DNA of 64,000 nucleotides from an uncultured Kineothrix sp. (GTDB lineage Bacteria > Bacillota > Clostridia > Lachnospirales > Lachnospiraceae). The translations under genes and the position numbers were made by a program. The DNA lies in contig CAJUSR010000009.1 in NCBI GenBank assembly GCA_910588855.1, positions 78,509-142,508 of the forward strand, in the 5' to 3' direction. The notes beneath the pieces are model-generated. The model was given only the letters and a program-made list of their open reading frames with translations. It searched no databases and was not told the DNA's origin. Below are positions 6,705-14,091 of the stretch, in pieces; positions within the stretch are counted from its first letter, which is position 1, and each line of letters starts with the position of its first letter.

Positions 6705-7970
6705 CTATCTCCTGTCGAATGCCACTTCGCTGTAATATTCCAATATACACTGGCGCATTAAAATCAGTGCGGAAGATACGGTGGTTTCCCTTATTTTCGC
6801 CCGGTTTCCCCGGAAATTGAATTTCCTTACTTTTGTTTTGCCGCACACATTACATGCAATATACACCAAGCCTACCGGCTTTTCTTCCGTTCCGCCTCCC
6901 GGTCCCGCAATCCCTGTCACTGACACTGCCACTTCCGCTTTGGAGATTACCGCTGCTCCCTTCGCCATTTCTTTGGCAACCTCTTCGCTGACCGCCCCCT
7001 TCTTTTCCAATAACCCCTTTTTGACCCCTAAAATCTTTCTCTTCGCCTTATTGGAATAGGTAATATAGCCTGACTTATACACTTCCGAAATGCCGGGAAC
7101 ATTAATCAGCCTTGCCGCCAACATCCCGCCGGTACAGGATTCTACCGTACTCACCGTTAATTTATTGGCTACCAGCAAATCAACTACCGCTTTTTCCAGC
7201 GTAATATCCGCGTTCGTCGTATATACATAAGGCCCAAACCGGTTTTTCAGTTCTTTTACCACCGGTTTCACCAGTTTCTTCGCTTCCTTTTCGTCCTTTG
7301 CCTTTGCTGTCACACGCAAATGCACTTCACAGTTTTTTGCATATGTGGCAATCGTAGGGTTCGTCTGGCTGTCAATCATATCTTTAATCATTGTTTCCGC
7401 CTTGCTTTCCCCTACCCCGCATATTTTCACGGTCTGGGAATAAATCATCCCCAAATCGCTGCCGGAAAGATACGGCATAATCTGTTTTTCAAACATGGGT
7501 ATCATTTCATTGGGAGGGCCGGGCAGCAGAATCACCTTTTTCCCTTCCCCTTCCATGATAACGCCCGGAGCTGTACCGTTTTCATTATCCAGCACAATAG
7601 CCCCTTCCGGCACCATCGCCTGCTTCCAGTTATTTTCTGTCAGCTCCAAATTCCGGCTGGAGAAATATTCCTCAATCCGCTTTTTGGACGGCTCATGCAT
7701 AGAAAGTTCCCTGCCCATTACCTTCGCCGAAACTTCCTTTGTCAAATCATCTTCCGTAGGGCCTAACCCTCCGGATAAAATAACGATGTCCGAACGCTCT
7801 AAGGCCGTTTTCAAAACACCGGAAAGCCGTTCTTCGTTATCCCCTACCACACTCTGGTAAAAACAAGATAGACCCAAATCCGCACATTTCTCCGATAGAT
7901 ATGCCGCATTTGTATTCACAATATTCCCGAGCAAAAGCTCTGTACCAACCGATATCAATTCTACTGTCAT
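6705..7970 (-). CDS. cinA: CinA family competence/damage-inducible protein (nicotinamide-nucleotide amidase type)
   Basis: About 421 residues starting MTVELISVGTELLLGNIVNTNAA, the classical CinA N-terminus (molybdopterin-binding-like, COG1058), with GGLGPTEDDLT and LLPGPPNEM motifs. The C-terminal CinA domain (about 260-420) contains ESCTGGMLAARL and the glycine-rich SVTGIAGPGGG, typical of nicotinamide mononucleotide deamidase (PncC). The product probably takes part in NAD recycling. The start is placed at 7970 because AGAGG lies properly in front of it; a TTG at 7988 would only add six residues. It follows pgsA by 37 bases in the order rimO-pgsA-cinA. In many Firmicutes recA comes next; here a membrane protein gene does. 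Confidence 0.93.
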   Translation of the reverse strand: MTVELISVGTELLLGNIVNTNAAYLSEKCADLGLSCFYQSVVGDNEERLSGVLKTALERSDIVILSGGLGPTEDDLTKEVSAKVMGRELSMHEPSKKRIEEYFSSRNLELTENNWKQAMVPEGAIVLDNENGTAPGVIMEGEGKKVILLPGPPNEMIPMFEKQIMPYLSGSDLGMIYSQTVKICGVGESKAETMIKDMIDSQTNPTIATYAKNCEVHLRVTAKAKDEKEAKKLVKPVVKELKNRFGPYVYTTNADITLEKAVVDLLVANKLTVSTVESCTGGMLAARLINVPGISEVYKSGYITYSNKAKRKILGVKKGLLEKKGAVSEEVAKEMAKGAAVISKAEVAVSVTGIAGPGGGTEEKPVGLVYIACNVCGKTKVRKFNFRGNRAKIRETTVSSALILMRQCILEYYSEVAFDRR

Positions 7971-8007
7971 AATCTTCCTCTTATCCAATCATCCATGTCA
8001 TCTCCGG

Positions 8008-8544
8008 TTACTTTGTTTCTTTCATCACTTCTTTATTTTTTATAAGATAATCCATCAATGACACAACCGTCAGTATCAATGCAATCCACATTACTATGTC
8101 CGTAAATAATTGCAGCGGTTCCAAATTGGCAATCATAAGGCAAATCATAATCATTTGGAACGTCGTCTTAAACTTCCCCCAATAGCTTGCCGCAATTACC
8201 ACCCCGTTATCCGATGCAATCAAACGGAAACCGCTGATAATAAATTCCCTGGCTATAATGACAATGACTATCCAGGATGCAATCCTCCCAAGCTCAACCA
8301 GGCAAATCAGCGCCGAGCAGACTAACAATTTATCCGCCAATGGATCCATAAACTTGCCAAAATTCGTTATCAGATTATATTTCCTCGCAATGTGCCCGTC
8401 CAGCATATCCGTTAAGCTGGCTACAATAAATAAAACAAGGGCAATCCATTTATCCGCTTCCCCCATAACCGGAAAAAGCATAAATAAGACGAAAAACGGA
8501 ATCATCGCCACTCTTAAAATCGTCAGTTTATTCGGTAAATTCAT
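8008..8544 (-). CDS. pgsA: CDP-diacylglycerol-glycerol-3-phosphate 3-phosphatidyltransferase
   Basis: 178 residues, close to the usual family length, with several membrane segments. The CDP-alcohol phosphatidyltransferase signature (DGxxAR, then GxxxDxxxD) is seen in DGHIARKYNLITNFGKFMDP followed by LADK. The enzyme makes phosphatidylglycerol phosphate at the cytoplasmic membrane, the committed step to phosphatidylglycerol and cardiolipin. Its start overlaps the end of rimO by 17 bases, indicating translational coupling, and cinA follows, a conserved order in Firmicutes. Confidence 0.95.
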   Translation of the reverse strand: MNLPNKLTILRVAMIPFFVLFMLFPVMGEADKWIALVLFIVASLTDMLDGHIARKYNLITNFGKFMDPLADKLLVCSALICLVELGRIASWIVIVIIAREFIISGFRLIASDNGVVIAASYWGKFKTTFQMIMICLMIANLEPLQLFTDIVMWIALILTVVSLMDYLIKNKEVMKETK

Positions 8545-9865
8545 CGCATATCTCTCCTATCAAATCATATTCATAAGAATCTGTCACCCGGACCTTTACA
8601 AAATCACCGCTCATAAGCTGCCTTTCCGTATCCACAAAAAGATAGCCGTCTACATTAGGCGCATCTTTATAAGTCCTTGCCACATAAACATCCTCATCCG
8701 CCACTTTACCTTCTATCATGGCATAAAGGCATTTCCCTGTCATTTCCTCCGCAGCCTCATAGGCAATCTCCTGCTGCAATTCCATGACAGCATCCCTTCT
8801 TTCCTCTTTTACGCCCTCCTCTATCTGTTCCGGCATATCGGCTGCCGGGGTACCCTCTTCCGGCGAATAGGTAAACACCCCAAGACGGTCAAATTCCAGC
8901 TCTTCCACAAGCTTCACCGTTTCCTCATAATCCTCCTGGGTCTCGCCGGGGAAACCCGTAATCAATGTGGTCCTCAAACAAATATCCGGAATATTTTCCC
9001 TTAGTTTATTTACGATGGCACGGATTTCCGCACTGTCTGTCCGCCTTCCCATCCTCTTTAAAATCCTGTCCGATCCATGTTGTATCGGAATATCGAGATA
9101 ATGGCAAATTTTTTCTTCGTTTTTCATTACCCGAATCAGTTCATCCGTAATCTCTTCAGGATAACAATATAATATCCTTATCCAATACAGCCCTTCTATC
9201 CTGCACAACTTTTCCAAAAGTTCGGGCAACGCCTTTCTCCCATATAAATCTTTTCCATACAAGGTGGTCTCCTGGGCTACCAAAATCAGCTCTTTCACAC
9301 CTTCTTTTGCCAATTCCTGCGCTTCCGCCACCAAATCTTCCATCGGTACGCTTCGATACCCGCCCCGTATCTTCGGTATAATGCAGTAACTGCAATGTTT
9401 ATCACAGCCTTCCGCAATCTTTAAGTATGCATAATGCCCTCCCGTGGAGACCAGCCTTTTTTGGTTGCCTGCCGGCCTTTTGTCCAAAGGCTGCAAATAT
9501 TCTTTTCCTTTCCCTTCCAGCGATTCCTCTATCGCCTTTGCAATATCATCAATGGAAGACGTACCGACTACGGCATCTACTTCTTCAATCTCTTCCCGTA
9601 TTTCTTTCTGATAACGCTGCGCCAGGCATCCGGCCACAATCAGCGCCTTTAACTGCCCTGTCTTTTTCAATTCCGCCATTTCCAAAAGCGTATTCACGCT
9701 CTCTTCCTTCGCATCGTTGATAAAACAACATGTATTTACTACAACAATTTCCGCCTCGGTTTCATCATCCGTAAAAGTGTACCCTTTCTCTGCCAGCATC
9801 CCCAGCATCACTTCCGAATCCACCAGGTTCTTGTCACACCCAAGGGATACTAATAATATTTTCAT
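8528..9865 (-). CDS. rimO: Ribosomal protein uS12 methylthiotransferase
   Basis: 445 residues. The N-terminal UPF0004 domain starts with VSLGCDKNLVDSE, and the radical-SAM centre is CDKHCSYCIIPKIRGGYRS with the CxxxCxxC cysteines. A TRAM domain occupies the last ~65 residues (GKCLYAMIEGKV to the end). The 'SLGCDKN' opening separates RimO from the tRNA enzyme MiaB. It uses S-adenosylmethionine and two iron-sulfur clusters to methylthiolate an aspartate of S12. It is the first gene of the rimO-pgsA-cinA group. Upstream lies a 305-base spacer with strong hairpins; no obvious sigma-A promoter was pinned down there. Confidence 0.95.
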   Translation of the reverse strand: MKILLVSLGCDKNLVDSEVMLGMLAEKGYTFTDDETEAEIVVVNTCCFINDAKEESVNTLLEMAELKKTGQLKALIVAGCLAQRYQKEIREEIEEVDAVVGTSSIDDIAKAIEESLEGKGKEYLQPLDKRPAGNQKRLVSTGGHYAYLKIAEGCDKHCSYCIIPKIRGGYRSVPMEDLVAEAQELAKEGVKELILVAQETTLYGKDLYGRKALPELLEKLCRIEGLYWIRILYCYPEEITDELIRVMKNEEKICHYLDIPIQHGSDRILKRMGRRTDSAEIRAIVNKLRENIPDICLRTTLITGFPGETQEDYEETVKLVEELEFDRLGVFTYSPEEGTPAADMPEQIEEGVKEERRDAVMELQQEIAYEAAEEMTGKCLYAMIEGKVADEDVYVARTYKDAPNVDGYLFVDTERQLMSGDFVKVRVTDSYEYDLIGEICDEFTE

Positions 9866-10068
9866 TCCATTACAATACCTTTCCGCCTACCGGCCTAATC
9901 CTGTTCTATATCCCCCGCCTGCAGCAAGCCACATCAACCACCCATCCCCCTGCCGCAGCTCGATAACTCTCTTTATCCTATAAAAGCCCGGGAAACCCAA
10001 GATAGTTTTTCGGAAATCCTCCGGGATAGTTGTTGGAAAAATTTCGGGGGAATCTCTGGAAATTTTTT

Positions 10069-10106
10069 CGGAAAACTTTTTGCAGCATTTTCCAAAAAGT
10101 TTTCCG
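10069..10106. other. Strong hairpin in the rpoZ-rimO spacer
   Basis: CGGAAAACTTTTT (10069-10081) pairs perfectly with AAAAAGTTTTCCG (10094-10106). The whole spacer 9866-10170 (305 bases) has no credible gene; the minus strand is full of degenerate repeats around TTTCCGAAAA and TTTTTCC. The stem could serve as the transcription stop or a processing site between the two operons. Confidence 0.5.
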
Positions 10107-10119
10107 GAGAAGTACACAA

Positions 10120-10156
10120 AACTCTTATGCCCGCACTATATGCGGGTATAAGAGTT
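10120..10156 (-). terminator. Hairpin just after rpoZ, probable terminator
   Basis: AACTCTTATGCCCGCA (10120-10135) and TGCGGGTATAAGAGTT (10141-10156) form a 16-bp stem with a single mismatch and a 5-base loop, beginning 15 bases after the rpoZ stop. On the minus strand it is followed by TTTGTGTACTT, a modest T-rich run, so termination may be partial. Confidence 0.6.
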
Positions 10157-10170
10157 CATAATAACCAAAG

Positions 10171-10449
10171 CTACTCTTCTATTTCAGCAGCAACTGCTTC
10201 CTCTTCCTGTTCTTGCGCTTCCTCTTCGCTCAATATTTTTATTTTTCCCTGATTCAGCTCCTCTACTGCAACGGATAAAGGTTTTTTCCCTCTTCCGTCT
10301 ATCATCGGTTCTTCCCCGGAAATAATCTGCCTCGCCCTTTTCGACGTTGCCATTACAATAGAATATCTACTGTTGACCACAGGCGCTTCCCCCGGTTCAA
10401 CCTCACTATTTACTACCTTCATTAAATCGGAATAAGATGGGTGTAACAT
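10171..10449 (-). CDS. rpoZ: RNA polymerase omega subunit
   Basis: 92 residues, starting MLHPSYSDLMKVVN and containing NSRYSIVMATSKRARQI, the conserved omega core that wraps the beta' C-terminus. GKKPLSVAVEELNQGKI follows, then an acidic tail (EEEAQEQEEEAVAAEIEE). The subunit assists RNA polymerase assembly. Its ATG overlaps the gmk stop (TAATG), so translation is coupled. The order yicC-remA-gmk-rpoZ matches that of Bacillus subtilis (yloC-remA-gmk-rpoZ). Confidence 0.93.
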   Translation of the reverse strand: MLHPSYSDLMKVVNSEVEPGEAPVVNSRYSIVMATSKRARQIISGEEPMIDGRGKKPLSVAVEELNQGKIKILSEEEAQEQEEEAVAAEIEE

Positions 10450-11084
10450 TATTTTTCTCCTTTCACCAGAACGTTCAGTTCCTGTCGCATATTTTCTATA
10501 AAACCTTCATTCCTGTCAACAGCATTATGTGCTGCAAAGATAATGGAATGAAGTTCCTTTGTACACACTTCCAAATCATCGTTAATCACAATGTAATCAT
10601 AGCTCTCAATGCCTTCCGCCTCTTCCGCGGCGCGGCGCAGCCTCTTGTCTATCACTTCCTGGGTCTCCGTTCCCCTGCCCGCCAGACGATCCCTCAATTG
10701 ATTTGCGGACGGCGGCATAACAAACAAAAGAAGGGCAGATGGAAACTTCTCTTTTATCTTCAAAGCCCCCTGTATTTCGATTTCTAAAATCACATCTTTG
10801 CCCATCTCCAGTTGTGCTTCCACATATTCTCTTGGTGTACCATAATAATTATCGCAATAGCAGGCATATTCTACCAGCCCGCCCTGCTTGGCTTTCTCTT
10901 CAAATGTTTCTTTGGATACGAAGAAATACTCCCTTCCATCCATTTCCCCTTCCCTTGGCATGCGCGTGGTCATCGAAATGGACAATGCATAATTGTCATA
11001 CTTTTTTATCAGGTTCTTCATCAGCGTGCCTTTGCCTGCCCCTGAAAAACCTGAAACAACTACAAGAATCCCTTTACGCTTCAT
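10449..11084 (-). CDS. gmk: Guanylate kinase
   Basis: 211 residues, a normal length. The P-loop is VVSGFSGAGKGTLMK near the N-terminus; the GMP-binding region SMTTRMPREGEMDGREYFFV and the lid motif IEIQGALKIKEKFPSALLLF follow. It phosphorylates GMP to GDP and so links purine metabolism to (p)ppGpp and GTP pools. Its start overlaps the end of remA by 11 bases, and its stop overlaps the rpoZ start. Confidence 0.95.
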   Translation of the reverse strand: MKRKGILVVVSGFSGAGKGTLMKNLIKKYDNYALSISMTTRMPREGEMDGREYFFVSKETFEEKAKQGGLVEYACYCDNYYGTPREYVEAQLEMGKDVILEIEIQGALKIKEKFPSALLLFVMPPSANQLRDRLAGRGTETQEVIDKRLRRAAEEAEGIESYDYIVINDDLEVCTKELHSIIFAAHNAVDRNEGFIENMRQELNVLVKGEK

Positions 11085-11334
11085 TTATCTCTCCACTTTC
11101 TGTCTGTGCCCTATTTGCAATTGTTTCCGGCAAAAGCGCCGAAAGCACAAGCTGACTGTTTTCCATTACAAGGACGGATTTCGTCTTCCTTCCCTGTGTA
11201 GCGTCTATCGCCATCCCCGATTCCTTTGCATGCATCACCATTCTTTTTACAGGCGCAGAATCCGGGCTGACAACAGCGATTATCTTTTCCGTATTTACGA
11301 TATTCCCAAAACCTATATGAATCAGATTATTCAT
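11074..11334 (-). CDS. remA: RemA-like regulatory protein (DUF370)
   Basis: 86 residues: MNNLIHIGFGNIVNTEKIIAVVSPDSAP..., a close match in form to the RemA/YlzA family. In Bacillus RemA is a DNA-binding regulator of biofilm matrix and osmoprotection genes that assembles in rings. The conserved core GFGNIV and SAPVKRMV...GMAIDATQGRKTKSV is present. It lies between yicC (19 bases upstream) and gmk (overlap), the standard Firmicutes position. Whether it regulates the surface locus at the left of this window is not visible from sequence. Confidence 0.9.
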   Translation of the reverse strand: MNNLIHIGFGNIVNTEKIIAVVSPDSAPVKRMVMHAKESGMAIDATQGRKTKSVLVMENSQLVLSALLPETIANRAQTESGEINEA

Positions 11335-11352
11335 CGGATTTTCCTTCTGCTT

Positions 11353-12231
11353 CTACTCTATATTCTGTATTTGCTCCCTGACTTTTTCTATCTCCGTCTT
11401 GAGTTCGATTGCATGGTTGGAAATCTCCAAATCGGTTGTCTTTGAAAGAATCGTATTGGCTTCCCTGTTCATTTCCTGCGCGATAAAGTCCAGCTTCCTG
11501 CCGATGCTTCCTCCATCTGTCAAAGCCTGCCTCGTCGTCTCAATATGGCTCCGTAAACGAACCAGTTCTTCATCCACACAAATCTTGTCCGCAAAAATCG
11601 TCGTCTCAAGCAAAAGACGGTTTTCATCAATGTGGACGTCATCCAGAAGCTCATGGACTTTTTCCCTCAGCTTCTCTTTATATTCTTCCACCAGTTGGGG
11701 AGAACGCTCTTCTATAAAAGACAGATGTTCCAGCATACCGTCTAATTTGGCAATCAAATCGGTTTTCAGGGATTCCCCCTCTTTCATTCTGGTTTCCACA
11801 AATTTCTCCGCGGCCCCCTGAATTGTTCCACAAAGTGCTTTCCAGATTTCTTCTTCGTCCACCGACTGTTCTTCCATCGTAAGCACTTCCGGGTATCTGG
11901 ACAATGCAGAAACCCTGATATCATTATCCAGGCCGAAATCCGCCGCCATTTTCTTTAAATAGCCCATATATTCGGCAGCCAGCTCTTTGTTGTACTTCAC
12001 GCATACATTGGACTCCGTAAAATCTTCGTAGGTGATAAATACATCCACCTTACCCCTTTGCATATATTTTTTCAGTTCCGTCCGGATAGCTGATTCAAAA
12101 AAGCCTAGCTTTTTCGGCATCTTAATATTCACATCCAGATACCTGTGGTTTACTGATTTTATCTCCGCCGTAATCCTGCGCGTCTCTTCCGATACTTCAT
12201 TCCTGCCGAAACCCGTCATACTTTTTATCAT
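11353..12231 (-). CDS. yicC: YicC-family endoribonuclease
   Basis: About 292 residues starting MIKSMTGFGRNEV, the standard YicC N-terminus, with ITAEIKSVNHRYLDV and the C-terminal DUF1732 part ending KLDFIAQEMNREANTILSKT...KTEIEKVREQIQN. Members of this family act as endoribonucleases in E. coli and B. subtilis (YloC). An upstream in-frame ATG at 12273 would add 14 residues but lies only seven bases after the -10 box of the promoter, so the start at 12231 is preferred. First gene of yicC-remA-gmk-rpoZ. Confidence 0.9.
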   Translation of the reverse strand: MIKSMTGFGRNEVSEETRRITAEIKSVNHRYLDVNIKMPKKLGFFESAIRTELKKYMQRGKVDVFITYEDFTESNVCVKYNKELAAEYMGYLKKMAADFGLDNDIRVSALSRYPEVLTMEEQSVDEEEIWKALCGTIQGAAEKFVETRMKEGESLKTDLIAKLDGMLEHLSFIEERSPQLVEEYKEKLREKVHELLDDVHIDENRLLLETTIFADKICVDEELVRLRSHIETTRQALTDGGSIGRKLDFIAQEMNREANTILSKTTDLEISNHAIELKTEIEKVREQIQNIE

Positions 12232-12276
12232 TATCTTTCGCCATCTCCAATTCAATGCTCTCGCGTATTTCATATT

Positions 12277-12305
12277 ATTATAGAATACCTCAACCTTTCA
12301 GTCAA
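12277..12305 (-). promoter_or_regulatory. Sigma-A promoter of the yicC-remA-gmk-rpoZ operon
   Basis: On the minus strand TTGACT (12300-12305), 17-base spacer, TATAAT (12277-12282): near-consensus. Its -35 box lies within the last codons of the upstream MGMT-family gene (stop at 12298). Start of transcription is expected near 12270, which rules out the longer yicC reading frame. Confidence 0.8.
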
Positions 12306-12621
12306 GGTTTGTTTCGCATATCCACCGGCAGCGTTTCAGGTCAACATGAAACTCGTCCTTAAAAGGAATGCCCTCCTGCTGCAGCAAGTATCTTTGTTCC
12401 TGCCACCCCGGCGCCAGCCGCCCTGCATGATTAACGACTCTATGGCAGGGATACTCCCCATAAAATCCAGACATGCCAAGGACTTTCCCGACAAGCCTTG
12501 CATTTTTCCCCCTGCCTATCAACTGCGCAATCTGCCCGTAAGTGGCAACACAGCCTTCCGGGATTTCCTCCACTGCCGAAAGTATTTCATAAATCAAACG
12601 CTCATCCAATATACATTCCAT
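12298..12621 (-). CDS. Small MGMT-family (alkyltransferase-like) DNA-binding protein
   Basis: 107 residues matching only the C-terminal DNA-binding/active-site domain of O6-alkylguanine DNA alkyltransferases: IPEGCVATYGQIAQLIG...ARLVGKVLG and PCHRVVNHAGRLAPGW. Alkyltransferase-like (ATL) proteins such as YbaZ are this size but often replace the active-site Cys; here C59 in PCHRV is kept, so direct dealkylation is possible. It follows the full-length alkyltransferase gene by three bases and was probably paired with it functionally. Its 3' end contains the -35 box of the next operon. Confidence 0.85.
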   Translation of the reverse strand: MECILDERLIYEILSAVEEIPEGCVATYGQIAQLIGRGKNARLVGKVLGMSGFYGEYPCHRVVNHAGRLAPGWQEQRYLLQQEGIPFKDEFHVDLKRCRWICETNLD

Positions 12622-12624
12622 CCT

Positions 12625-13158
12625 TTATAACGCCGTTCCTTTGGAAGGCACAAATAGTTTTTCCATATCCACATTTTCCAGCAAAAGAAGCCTTTCCTTT
12701 TTATCTACACCGCCTGCATACCCCGTCAGGCTTCCATTTGCGCCTATTACCCGGTGGCAGGGTATGAGGATGGATATCCTATTATGCCCTACCGCACCGC
12801 CCACAGCTTGTGGTGACATGCTGGCTATCCCTTTTTCCCTCGCCGCCATTTTTGCCAATTCCCCGTATGAAATCGTCCTGCCATATGGTATCTGCACAAG
12901 AAGCTTCCAGATAGAAAGCCTAAACGGCGAGCCAATCATATGCATAGGCGGCATAAAATCCGGTTCCCGGCCGGAAAAATAAATGTCCAGCCATTTTTTT
13001 GCCGTATCAAAAACCGGAAGCCATTTTTCCTCATGTTCCAAGTCCAAACCTTCCGCATAATATTTCCCTCCCTCAAACCAAAGCCCGGTTAAACCGATGT
13101 CGTCGGCAGCGAGAAGAATCCCTCCGATTGGCGATTGATATGTCGCTGTATATTGCAT
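12625..13158 (-). CDS. ogt: Methylated-DNA-protein-cysteine S-methyltransferase
   Basis: 177 residues with both domains of the Ogt/AdaB family: a ribonuclease-H-like N-terminal part (SPIGGILLAADDIGLTGLWF, 9-28) and the catalytic part with VQIPYGRTISYGELA (88-102) and the active site IPCHRVIGANGSLTGYAGG (C134 accepts the methyl group). It repairs O6-methylguanine stoichiometrically. It stands directly upstream of the small MGMT-family gene, giving two related repair proteins in one transcript. Confidence 0.93.
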   Translation of the reverse strand: MQYTATYQSPIGGILLAADDIGLTGLWFEGGKYYAEGLDLEHEEKWLPVFDTAKKWLDIYFSGREPDFMPPMHMIGSPFRLSIWKLLVQIPYGRTISYGELAKMAAREKGIASMSPQAVGGAVGHNRISILIPCHRVIGANGSLTGYAGGVDKKERLLLLENVDMEKLFVPSKGTAL

Positions 13159-13408
13159 ATTCTACCTCGTTTCTGCTAAATTTCCCTTCCCTTTATCTTC
13201 CGATATGGATTCCTTCCCAACTTTTATCCCCTATTTTTTGATTATAACACATTGGAAATAAACTGGCTGCAAAAATTAAACTTATCCTATGGATTGCTTT
13301 GTTCCTTTAAATCGGGGCTTCCAATCTTTTTCAAAAAACTTCAGATTCTCCGCCTGCGGCGGACCGCGGCAGCGACATGCTCCCTCTCCGCCGCAATGCG
13401 ATAATTGC

Positions 13409-13470
13409 TTTTTGCCATATGGGAAGTTCGGAGAATTTTCCTATATGGTAAAAAAGTGTCTTCGACACTT
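13409..13470. other. Two adjoining hairpins in the ogt-rqcH gap
   Basis: CTTTTTGCCATATGGGAA (13409-13426) folds on TTTTCCTATATGGTAAAAAG (13436-13456) with two mismatches, and AAGTGTC (13454-13460) pairs with GACACTT (13464-13470). On the minus strand the second hairpin is followed by six T. There is no known gene to terminate here. The gap 13159-14091 (933 bases) between the divergent ogt and rqcH genes holds no convincing gene. Confidence 0.45.
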
Positions 13471-13501
13471 CAATTTATTTCCTTCTTGCGAAGGACTTTC
13501 C

Positions 13502-13747
13502 TATAAGGATTCGGGTGTCAAAAGGTCTTCCCGGTAGTGCCGCTTGACAGATTGCACAAAAGAATATTGTGCAAGCGGCTTTTGTACGATGGAGAGGAGA
13601 CTCTAAAATCGTGGAAGCCAATGCTGAACACGATTTTCGCCTTAAGAAGCTCATCGGAATGCTCCGTACAATGGAACGCGCACAATTTTTTTGTGCCATC
13701 TGCCAAGCGGCACTGCTGGGAAGACCTTTTGACACCCGAATCCATAT
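13502..13747. repeat. Palindromic repeat element, copy A (about 245 bp)
   Basis: Ends are long imperfect inverted repeats of about 60 bp: GGATTCGGGTGTCAAAAGG... on the left (from 13507) and its reverse complement on the right (to 13743), continuing GTCTTCCC, AGTGCCGCTTG and GCACAAAA. The interior has a nested stem AAAATCGTG/CACGATTTT (13606-13637 region). Copies B (21079-21268) and C (18688-18785) share both interior and ends. There is no gene inside. It resembles a non-autonomous element (MITE-like). Confidence 0.75.
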
Positions 13748-14091
13748 AGAAAAGAAAGTTCTCGATATAGAAAACTCCCAATAAAGAAAGTTCCCGATTA
13801 GGTATGGAAGGACGGCAAGTTTTATGCTATCCTTATTTATAATGAGTATTTCATCTGTTCTGGCAGCTGTATTTATTCCAAGTATATACATGGATATAAT
13901 GGATATATAGATATATAGCCGGTATAAGGTATCTATAGCAAATTAATAAAAGCAGGTTTATAAAAGTAAGTTTCTATCGGAAGCTATTGCACCAATTGCC
14001 AGACACCAGGCTCTTATCAAAATTGGAAAATAAATCAGGAGCCAATGGCCAATGGATGAAATGAAAAAGAATATAGAAAGAGGATATTATT

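Noticed and set aside
9887..10117. 76-codon minus frame between rpoZ and rimO
   Set aside because: Falls on degenerate hairpin repeats, no RBS and no similarity to a known family.
13475..13891. Overlapping frames on both strands in the ogt-rqcH gap
   Set aside because: They translate the palindromic repeat element; the related copies B and C do not preserve any common open frame.
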